Positions 1 through 5,519 of a stretch of 7,211 nt of DNA are shown here, one piece after another. Position numbers and translations under genes: made by a program. This stretch comes from Chloroflexota bacterium (GTDB lineage: Bacteria; Chloroflexota; Anaerolineae; Anaerolineales; UBA4823): NCBI GenBank assembly GCA_023395675.1, contig JAEWYL010000332.1:1-7211 (forward strand), in the 5' to 3' direction. Within the stretch, counting starts at the first letter, position 1. The number at the start of each line of letters is the position of its first letter. Under the pieces are notes generated by a model that saw nothing but the letters and a program-made list of their open reading frames with translations, was not told the origin of the DNA and made no database searches.

Positions 1-966
1 GTGCAGGGGGTGAATATCAGCGAGGAGACCCGGCAGCGTGTCCAGGAGGCGGCTGAAAGCCTGGGCTACGTTCCCGACGCCGCGGCCCAGGCCCTGGCAA
101 GCCGGCGCGCCCAGACTATCGGCCTGATCCTGACCCGCAGCCCCCACCACATCGCCTCCGATGTATTTCTCAACCAGATCATGAACGGCCTGATCGAGGC
201 CATACAGCCGCTCGGCTTCCGCCTCATGCTCAGCATCGTCGAAACCGAGCACCAGCGCAAAGCCTATAAAGACCTGGTGCATGCCAAGCGCATTGATGGG
301 CTGATCCTCTCCGGCCCGCGCATGGACGACCGCGCCCTGCAGTCGCTGGAGGAGGACCGCTTCCCCATGGTGCTGATGGGCCAGCTACCCAACACCCGGC
401 TGTGCAGCGTGGACGTGGACAACCGTGCTGCGGCGCAGAAGGCGGTCAACCACCTGATCCAGCTCGGGCACAGGCGCATCGCCTGTATCACCAACGCGCC
501 CCTGTCCTTCACCGCCGCCTCTGAGCGCCTGGCCGGCTACCGGGAAGCGCTGGAGGGCGCCGGGCTGCCGTACGATGAAAACCTGGTCCGCCCCGGAGAT
601 TTCAGCCCGGAAAGCGGCTACGTGCAGATGCAAAGCCTGCTGGCCTCCGGCGGCCCGGCCGCTAAACCTCCCTTCAGCGCGGTGTTCGTCGCCAGCGACA
701 TCGTCGCCCTGGGGGTAAAAGCCGCCCTGCGGGAGCAGGGCCTGGACGTGCCCGGGGATATCTCCATGGTCGGGTTTGACGACGTGCCCCTGGCGCGCTT
801 CCTCGATCCACCTCTCACCACCATCCACCTGCCCGCGCTTGAGCTGGCCCGCAAAGCCAGCCAGATGCTGATCGATCTGATCGCGGGGAATCACCCCGAA
901 CCCGATCACCTGCTGCTGAACACAGACCTGGTTTTGCGAGAGTCCAGCGGCAGTCCGGCTGCCTGA
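1..966 (+). CDS. LacI/GalR-family transcriptional regulator (5' partial)
   Basis: Sugar-responsive DNA-binding repressor, cytoplasmic. The visible 321 residues begin inside the helix-turn-helix domain: ISEETRQRV (6-14) and LGYVPDAAAQALASRRA (21-37) match the third helix and hinge helix of LacI proteins, so roughly 25 N-terminal residues, including the recognition helix, lie left of the window. From residue 38 (TIGLIL) to about 316 is the periplasmic-binding-protein-like effector domain, with the family signatures RIDGLILSG (98-106), HLIQLGHRRIA, and VASDIVALGVKAAL followed by DVPGDISMVGFDD. The first codon happens to be GTG, but starting there would give a protein without a working DNA-binding domain, so I read it as an edge truncation. 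It precedes the importer genes in the same direction with a 345-bp gap and is likely their local regulator. The effector cannot be told from sequence; an alpha-glucoside is inferred from the neighbours. Confidence 0.93.
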   Translation: MQGVNISEETRQRVQEAAESLGYVPDAAAQALASRRAQTIGLILTRSPHHIASDVFLNQIMNGLIEAIQPLGFRLMLSIVETEHQRKAYKDLVHAKRIDGLILSGPRMDDRALQSLEEDRFPMVLMGQLPNTRLCSVDVDNRAAAQKAVNHLIQLGHRRIACITNAPLSFTAASERLAGYREALEGAGLPYDENLVRPGDFSPESGYVQMQSLLASGGPAAKPPFSAVFVASDIVALGVKAALREQGLDVPGDISMVGFDDVPLARFLDPPLTTIHLPALELARKASQMLIDLIAGNHPEPDHLLLNTDLVLRESSGSPAA

Positions 967-1311
967 TGCCGGGGGAAACCGGAGGCAGTTATCGATGGAA
1001 ATTGCGGTAGCGGCTCATTCTTTTATTCATCCAGACTGAGGTTTTTCAGGATAGGTACTCAGGGCCCTGCCGGGCCTGCAAACGCCTGTTGTAGACAAAT
1101 AAAGGAGGTGATGTCTGCCAGAGAAATCCCCTGAATACAACTCCTGGTGCGCGGCCGCCCGAAACCGGACGAACCGCAGCGGGAATAAGAAGGCTCCGGA
1201 GGGCAGAGCAGCGTCTGCAGCTTTCCCCTTCGCGAAGGCCGTACTCCCGAACCAACCCTTTCACAACCAGTCGTACCAGAACGAGCATCTCATGATTCGG
1301 AGGAGAGAAAG
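967..1311 (+). other. Regulatory gap between repressor and importer genes
   Basis: This 345-bp stretch has no convincing gene. It holds a perfect 12-bp palindrome (1227-1238), two copies of GAAACCGG (975-982 and 1161-1168), a 10-bp palindrome CAGGGCCCTG (1060-1069), and a TTGT-AG-ACAA inverted repeat (1089-1098). AAAGGAGGTGATG (1101-1113) is an almost perfect match to the anti-Shine-Dalgarno complement; the ATG at 1111 lies only about one base beyond it and opens just seven codons (MSAREIP), so it is probably not a normal start. Immediately before the binding-protein gene is a strong ribosome site GGAGGAG (1299-1305), six bases from the ATG. I see no clear -35/-10 pair and no strong terminator for the repressor gene; CCGG-GGGAAA-CCGG (969-982) is only a weak hairpin. 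The importer promoter most likely lies here. Confidence 0.6.
1227..1238. promoter_or_regulatory. Candidate LacI-type operator palindrome
   Basis: CCTTCGCGAAGG is a perfect 12-bp palindrome centred on CG, 73 bases before the binding-protein ATG. LacI/GalR proteins bind as dimers to palindromes that usually have a central CG, and a gene of that family lies directly upstream. The match is by shape only; no operator consensus for this regulator is known to me, and a chance palindrome in GC-rich DNA is possible. Confidence 0.35.
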
Positions 1312-2790
1312 ATGAGTAAGAAAATTCTGTCACTGCTGTCGATCCTGATGATCGCAGCCATGCTCCTGACCGCCTGCGGCGGGGGCGCCCAGACTACCCC
1401 CACCCAGGATGCGGGCACAGGGGTAGAAGAGCCGACCGAGGTTATGGAAGAACCGACCGAGGTGATGGAAGAGCCCACCGAGGTCATGGAAGAGCCGACC
1501 GAGGTGGTGGAAGAGCCCACTGAGGTCATGGAAGAGCCGACCGAGGTGATGGAAGAGCCCACGGAAGCCGGCGGTGAAGTGGCGACCGGCGAGATCGACT
1601 GCATGGGCGCCCAGCCGGGCGACGAAGTGACCATGTTCTACCAGTGGACGGGCACCGAAGAAGAGCAGCTCACGCAGATCCTGCAGCCGCTGGTGGACGC
1701 CTGTGGCATCACCCTGGCGCCGGAAGCCTCCCGCGACCAGGCCCTGCTCGACACCCGCATCCAGGCTGGCACCCCGCCCGACATCGCCTTCTTCAACGTG
1801 GTCCAGCTCCAGCAGTACGCCGACCGCCTGGTCCCGCTGACCGACTTCGGTGTGGACGAAGGAAATTACCCCGATTTCTGGCGCGAGCTAGGTTCGGTGG
1901 GCGGCACCTGGCTGGGTATGCCGGTCAAGGCCGACATCAAATCCATCATCTGGTACAACCCGGTCAACTTCGAAGCCTTCGGCTACGAGGTCCCGCAGAC
2001 CTGGGATGAGCTCGACGCTCTGGTAGAGCAGATGGTCGCCGACGGCAACACGCCCTGGTCCATGGGCCTGGAGTCCGAGGCCGCCACCGGCTGGACCGGT
2101 TCTGACTTCATCCAGGATATCCTGCTCGTCCAGCAGGGCCCGGATTACGTGATGAGCCTCATCAACGGCGAGACTCCTTATAACGACGCCGGCGTCGCCC
2201 AGGCGTACGAGACCTACGGCGCCTGGGCCACCGACGACCAGTACACCGTCGGCGGCGCGCAGGGCACCCTGACCACCGCCTTCCGCGATGCCATCATGCA
2301 CATCGTCACCGACCCGCCTCAGGCCATGATGGTCAAGCAGTCCGGCTTTGCCGGCAACGAAATCGCGGCCGAATACCCTGACCTGGAGTACGGCGTGGAC
2401 TACGACTTCTTCCCGGTGCCCGACCTCCAGGGCGTGCAGGGTGGCTCGGACTGGATGATGGCCTTCAGCGATGAACCCGCTGTGGCCGCCATCTTCGCCT
2501 ACCTGGGCAGCGACCTGGGCGGCCAGACCTGGGCCGAGGTCGGCTTCGGCGTCACCCCCAACACCGCCGGGTTCGGCAACTACGAAGAGGGCACCGCTCT
2601 CGGAAACCTGGCTACCATCCTGGAGGGCGCGCAGGGCTTCACCCCGGATATTGGCGACACCATCCCCGGCGGCTTCGGCACGGCCGAGTGGACGGCGATC
2701 ATCAACTATCTGAACGGCGAGGACCTTCAGGCATCCCTGGACCAGGCCGCGCAGGTGCAGCAAGAGGCGCTGGCAGGGGAAGGACAGTAA
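1312..2790 (+). CDS. aglE: Alpha-glucoside-type ABC importer, substrate-binding lipoprotein
   Basis: Captures sugar outside the membrane and hands it to the two permeases downstream. Residues 1-22 are a lipoprotein signal peptide (MSKK, hydrophobic core, lipobox LLTAC), so the mature protein would be lipid-anchored at C22. Residues 39-85 form an acidic seven-residue repeat linker. The family 1 solute-binding fold runs from about 103 to the end, with PDIAFF, LGMPVKADIKSIIWYNPVNFEAFGY, PQTWDEL and GWTGSDFIQDILL, the last resembling the alpha-glucoside binder AglE. At 492 residues it is longer than the usual 420-450 because of the linker. C97 and C131 are its only other cysteines and could form a disulphide. 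The start is set by GGAGGAG at 1299-1305 and by the signal peptide. The substrate is inferred from the permease family and trehalose synthase; the aglE symbol rests on family resemblance, and maltose, trehalose, sucrose or glucosylglycerol are all possible. Confidence 0.9.
   Translation: MSKKILSLLSILMIAAMLLTACGGGAQTTPTQDAGTGVEEPTEVMEEPTEVMEEPTEVMEEPTEVVEEPTEVMEEPTEVMEEPTEAGGEVATGEIDCMGAQPGDEVTMFYQWTGTEEEQLTQILQPLVDACGITLAPEASRDQALLDTRIQAGTPPDIAFFNVVQLQQYADRLVPLTDFGVDEGNYPDFWRELGSVGGTWLGMPVKADIKSIIWYNPVNFEAFGYEVPQTWDELDALVEQMVADGNTPWSMGLESEAATGWTGSDFIQDILLVQQGPDYVMSLINGETPYNDAGVAQAYETYGAWATDDQYTVGGAQGTLTTAFRDAIMHIVTDPPQAMMVKQSGFAGNEIAAEYPDLEYGVDYDFFPVPDLQGVQGGSDWMMAFSDEPAVAAIFAYLGSDLGGQTWAEVGFGVTPNTAGFGNYEEGTALGNLATILEGAQGFTPDIGDTIPGGFGTAEWTAIINYLNGEDLQASLDQAAQVQQEALAGEGQ
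1426..1566 (+). repeat. In-frame 21-bp tandem repeat coding an EEPTEVM linker
   Basis: Seven head-to-tail copies of a 21-bp unit, the last incomplete, encode EEPTEVM (one copy EEPTEVV; the final one EEPTE then AGG). Copies 2, 4 and 6 use CCG for proline and copies 3, 5 and 7 use CCC; copies 2 and 6 end GTGATG while 3 and 5 end GTCATG. This alternation implies growth by a 42-bp double unit. The product is a flexible, strongly acidic tether between the lipid anchor and the sugar-binding fold. Because the unit is a multiple of three, copy-number changes stay in frame. Confidence 0.95.
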
Positions 2791-2806
2791 CCGGTTTGTG
2801 GTAAGT

Positions 2807-2836
2807 GGGACGCCCCGTTCGCGGGGCGTCCCTTCT
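2807..2836 (+). terminator. Strong hairpin between binding-protein and permease genes
   Basis: An 11-bp perfect stem, GGGACGCCCCG (2807-2817) and its complement (2822-2832), closes a TTCG tetraloop and is followed by TTCTATAT. It begins 16 bases after the binding-protein stop. The U-tract is weak, so I expect partial termination or protection of the upstream mRNA from 3' decay. Either would leave more binding protein than permease, as is common in such operons. The remaining 120 bases before the next gene show nothing else clear. Confidence 0.8.
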
Positions 2837-2952
2837 ATATCTCGGAGAGCGGGCCACTGGTAGTTGCGCGAGCTGATCTGCAAGAAGTATGGGTACCGCC
2901 GGGCTGGAAAGCCGCGCAAGCCGGTCTGGAGGATCAGAAAAGGAGAATGTAA

Positions 2953-3954
2953 ATGGCCAGTATCGCTACCCGCGTAAAAAAACGTACCGCCTCCTCTGCG
3001 TACGTACCGCAGATTATGAGACAGGGCCGTATAGCTCCCTGGCTGTACCTGCTGCCGGCCCTGATTGTTATGTTCCTCTTTATTGTTTACCCGATGTTGA
3101 ACACCATCTATCTGAGCTTCCAGAACCGGCAGGCCACGGCTCCCGCCTCCGCGACCTGTATCCAGGGACAGCCCTGCTGGGGAATTTTCGAGAACTACCG
3201 CTACGCGCTCACCAATGAGCTGAACTTCAACTCGCCCGGCGCACTGTGGACCTCCTTCTGGCGCTCCTCGTACGGCAATATGATCAAGTGGATCCTGCTG
3301 ATGGTCTCCGGAACGGTGGGGTTTGGCCTGCTGTTCGCGGTCCTGGCAGATCGGGTGAAGTACGAATCCCTGGCAAAAGCCATTATTTTCATGCCCATGG
3401 CGATCTCCTTTGTGGGCGCGGGCGTCATCTGGGGCTTTATGTACGAGTACGACCCGCCCGGGCAGACCCAGATCGGCCTGGTGAACGCCATCATCACCGC
3501 CCTGGGCGGCAGGCCGGTGGCTTTCATCCCCACCCCGGGGCTCAACACCATCATGCTCATTGTCGTGGGCGTCTGGATCTGGACCGGGTTCTGCATGACC
3601 ATCCTGTCGGCGGCCCTGAAATCCGTCCCGACTGAGCTGCTCGAGGCGGCTCGGGTGGACGGCGCCAACGAATTCCGGGTGTTCTTCAATATCATGGTCC
3701 CGATCATTTTGCCCACCATCACGGTGGTCATCACCACGATGGTGATCAACACTCTCAAGCTGTTCGATATCGTTTATGTCATGACCGGCGGGCAGTTCGG
3801 CACCGAGGTCATCGCCACACGCATGTACCGGGAGATGTACATCAACTTCCACACCGGGCGGGGCACGGCGGTGGCGGTGGTCATGATCGTGCTCATCATC
3901 CCCTTCGTCTACCTGAACATTAAGCGCTTTTTGGAACAGGAGGCGACAAGATGA
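2953..3954 (+). CDS. aglF: Alpha-glucoside-type ABC importer permease, MalF/AglF subunit
   Basis: One of two inner-membrane subunits forming the sugar channel. The 333 residues show about six membrane segments (near 28-50, 109-131, 142-164, 197-222, 246-270 and 303-322). The stretch VLADRVKYESLAKAIIFMPMAISFVGAGVIW (split across 130-160) is close to the AglF/GgtC branch. The cytoplasmic EAA loop that docks on the ATPase reads ELLEAARVDGANEF followed by VPIILP (228-254), with EAA, Gly237 and the closing LP intact. The first outside loop carries a close cysteine pair, C69 and C75 (CIQGQPC), which could form a disulphide. The start is chosen from AGGAG at 2941-2945, seven bases before the ATG. 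It overlaps the next gene by four bases (ATGA), implying coupled translation. No ATP-binding subunit is encoded nearby, so a shared MsmX/MalK-type ATPase elsewhere is likely. Confidence 0.92.
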   Translation: MASIATRVKKRTASSAYVPQIMRQGRIAPWLYLLPALIVMFLFIVYPMLNTIYLSFQNRQATAPASATCIQGQPCWGIFENYRYALTNELNFNSPGALWTSFWRSSYGNMIKWILLMVSGTVGFGLLFAVLADRVKYESLAKAIIFMPMAISFVGAGVIWGFMYEYDPPGQTQIGLVNAIITALGGRPVAFIPTPGLNTIMLIVVGVWIWTGFCMTILSAALKSVPTELLEAARVDGANEFRVFFNIMVPIILPTITVVITTMVINTLKLFDIVYVMTGGQFGTEVIATRMYREMYINFHTGRGTAVAVVMIVLIIPFVYLNIKRFLEQEATR

Positions 3955-5138
3955 ACCGGGAGCATCTCAGTCACATTCTTTCAGGGATCCCCAAGCATGT
4001 GGTGATCATCGTCCTGATCATCGTCTGGATCGTACCCGCCCTCGGCCTGCTGGTCACCTCCTTCCGGCCGATTCAGGATGTGAACGTCAGCGGCTGGTGG
4101 ACGGCTTTCTCGGCGCGGGGCGCCAGCGGGGCTTATGGAGAGTACTGCGCCGAATGCCACGGGACCGAGGGGAACGCCATCGCAGAGGCCGATCTCAGCA
4201 ATCCGGAGGTCGCCAACCGCTTCCGCCGCTCGCTCCAGATCGTGGCAATGCTGCGCCGGGAGAGCGAGGAAGGCCCCCACGCCGGCCTGCCGATGCCCAG
4301 CAACCAGGAGGCGGCGGAGATCTCCGAGACCATCCAGGGCCTGGCAGGCGCCGAGGCCCAGGCTGAGACCGGGCGCTTCACCATCAACAACTACATTGAC
4401 GCCCTGGTCGGCTACCGCGGCACGGCCACCTACCGCGAGGACTGCGAGGACGGGGAGGACCGCGTCTACTCCTGCACCTGGCAGGATTACCTGAACCCGC
4501 GCGGCATGGGGCGCGCCTTTTTGAACAGTCTGATCGTCACCATTCCGGCCACCTTCCTGCCCATCCTGTTTGCCGCCTTCGCCGGCTACGCCTTCGCCTG
4601 GATGGACTTTAAGGGGCGTTTCGCTCTCTTCGCCCTCCTGGTCGGCCTGCAGGTGGTCCCGCTGCAGATGACCCTGGTGCCGATCTCCCGCATCTACGCC
4701 CAGCTTGGGCTGAACGGCCAGTTCCTGGGGGTCTGGCTCTTCCATACGGGCTTCGGCATGCCCTATGCCATCTACCTGATGCGCAACTTCCTGGGCACCC
4801 TGCCGCGCGACCTGTTCGAATCGGCCTACCTGGATGGCGCCTCGCACTGGACCGCCTTCTACCGCCTCGCCATCCCGCTGGCGATGCCCGCCATCGCTTC
4901 CCTGGGCATCTTCCAGTTCCTGTGGGTGTGGAATGACCTGCTGGTGGCCCTGGTCTTCCTGGGAGGCGCCCAGCCGGTGATGACCTACCAGATCGCCGGG
5001 CTGGTCACCTCCATGGGCGGCGGCTGGCAGCTGCTGACTGCAGCGGCCTTCCTGTCTATGCTTCTGCCCATGATCGTCTTCTTCGGGCTGCAGCGCTACT
5101 TCGTGCGCGGTATGCTGGCGGGTGCGGTCAAAGGCTGA
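3951..5138 (+). CDS. aglG: Alpha-glucoside-type ABC importer permease, MalG/AglG subunit, with inserted cytochrome c domain
   Basis: Second channel subunit, 395 residues against the usual 280-310. TM1 lies at about 16-38 and is followed by the AglG-like TSFRPIQDVNVSGWW (36-50). The core resumes with FTINNYIDAL (143-152) and GMGRAFLNSLIVTIPATFLPI (split across 185-205), and further segments lie near 222-245, 256-276, 307-335 and 360-382. The EAA loop reads FESAYLDGASHW followed by IPLAMP (289-313), with ESA in place of EAA. Between the conserved blocks, residues about 57-136 form a cytochrome c-like domain with CAECH at 66-70, in the loop expected outside the membrane, where haem attachment occurs. 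A second small insert (152-184) has C165 and C175. The start is supported by AGGAGG (3938-3943), seven bases upstream, and by the ATGA overlap with the previous gene. The frame is open throughout and base composition is even, so a frameshift or chimaera looks unlikely. Family assignment is firm; the role of the insert is unknown. Confidence 0.92.
   Translation: MNREHLSHILSGIPKHVVIIVLIIVWIVPALGLLVTSFRPIQDVNVSGWWTAFSARGASGAYGEYCAECHGTEGNAIAEADLSNPEVANRFRRSLQIVAMLRRESEEGPHAGLPMPSNQEAAEISETIQGLAGAEAQAETGRFTINNYIDALVGYRGTATYREDCEDGEDRVYSCTWQDYLNPRGMGRAFLNSLIVTIPATFLPILFAAFAGYAFAWMDFKGRFALFALLVGLQVVPLQMTLVPISRIYAQLGLNGQFLGVWLFHTGFGMPYAIYLMRNFLGTLPRDLFESAYLDGASHWTAFYRLAIPLAMPAIASLGIFQFLWVWNDLLVALVFLGGAQPVMTYQIAGLVTSMGGGWQLLTAAAFLSMLLPMIVFFGLQRYFVRGMLAGAVKG
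4119..4358 (+). other. Class I cytochrome c-like domain inside the permease loop
   Basis: Residues 57-136 of the MalG-type permease contain the layout of a small class I cytochrome c. GASGAYGEYCAECHGTEG carries the CXXCH haem-attachment motif (C66, C69 and axial H70; bases 4146-4160). A middle section (RFRRSLQIVAMLRRE) follows, then LPMPS with M115 (4293-4295) as candidate sixth ligand, and last the helix QEAAEISETIQGLAG (119-133). The His-to-Met distance is 45 residues, as in Pseudomonas cytochrome c551 (H16, M61). The loop follows one membrane segment in a protein expected to start in the cytoplasm, so it faces the side where cytochrome c is matured. Haem binding is inferred, not shown. Confidence 0.85.
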
Positions 5139-5519
5139 GGTTCCGGCGGGCAGAGCTGCCATCCGCCCCGAAACCAAAAGGCTCTACAGCCTGGGCTGGT
5201 CTAAAAGGGGTCTCCCAGAGGACCGCCCAACGCTGCACTCTGGAGTTTATGGGTTTGCTGCCCGACGGGCAGCAAACCCATAAACCCTCTTTTTTTGGAA
5301 AGCCGCAGAGGCTTTTATCCAGAACGGAGCGGTGCAGTTCAGGGAAAAATAGGAGTGCTTACTGCAGGCGCAGCCCGCACAAAACACTCACCCCCCCTTC
5401 CAACTGCGCCAGCCCCGCCAAAAAAATCTGTGAGAAGGAGAAAGAAACCGGCAACTGCAGACCGCGGGCAGGCGGCCGCAGGCTCTGCAAAAGCTCCGGG
5501 CAGCGAAAAATCACGGCCT
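5139..5519 (+). other. Gap between importer operon and trehalose synthase gene
   Basis: This 381-bp stretch has three parts. First, 5139-5244 has an imperfect hairpin (GGCGG at 5145-5149 pairing with CCGCC at 5163-5167) and no gene. Second, 5245-5296 is a strong terminator. Third, 5297-5519 is the leader of trehalose synthase. The leader holds an inverted repeat AAAGCC-GCAGA-GGCTTT (5299-5315), one GAAACCGG (5444-5451), and an AAGGAG (5435-5440) with no start codon at a workable distance. The synthase frame stays open through the leader, but the text it would encode is a basic Lys/Arg/Pro/Ala-rich run with less GC-biased third positions than the gene, so I treat it as non-coding. A promoter is expected here, but I cannot place one. 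Confidence 0.55.
5245..5296 (+). terminator. Intrinsic terminator of the importer operon
   Basis: Two perfectly complementary 20-base arms (5245-5264 and 5266-5285) are separated by a single A at 5265, giving a stem of up to 19 pairs with a GAC loop. Next come CCTC and then seven T (5290-5296). This is a textbook rho-independent terminator on the + strand. The other side lacks a T-run in the reverse direction, so it should act one way only. It separates the importer transcript from the trehalose synthase gene. Confidence 0.93.

Noticed and set aside
1..3. GTG at position 1 as true start of a short LacI-type protein without a DNA-binding domain
   Set aside because: The text from residue 5 is the normal continuation of a LacI helix-turn-helix, so truncation by the window edge is simpler.
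1111..1134. Seven-codon leader peptide MSAREIP
   Set aside because: Start lies about one base from the ribosome-binding sequence and the peptide has no attenuation-type codon run; kept only as a low-interest note.
1426..1566. CRISPR-like or other array from the 21-bp repeat
   Set aside because: Units abut without spacers and keep the reading frame of a lipoprotein linker.
1888..3852. Long open frame on the - strand (654 codons) across binding protein and permease 1
   Set aside because: It crosses two well-supported genes and a hairpin gap, its translation is low-complexity His/Asp/Gly-rich with no family motif, and long antisense frames are expected opposite GC-rich genes.
4146..4160. CXXCH as a chance motif
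   Set aside because: It sits in the right context (GAYGEYCAECHGTEG), with a Met-Pro ligand motif and terminal helix at normal class I spacing, on the side expected outside the membrane.
3981..5177. Long - strand frame (398 codons) opposite permease 2
   Set aside because: Mirror of the GC-biased codons of a real permease; His/Gln/Gly-rich text without recognisable domains.
5295..5519. TTG at 5295 as start of trehalose synthase (616 residues)
   Set aside because: The TTG overlaps the T-run of the terminator, has no ribosome site, and the added 75 residues have no match to the family as I know it.
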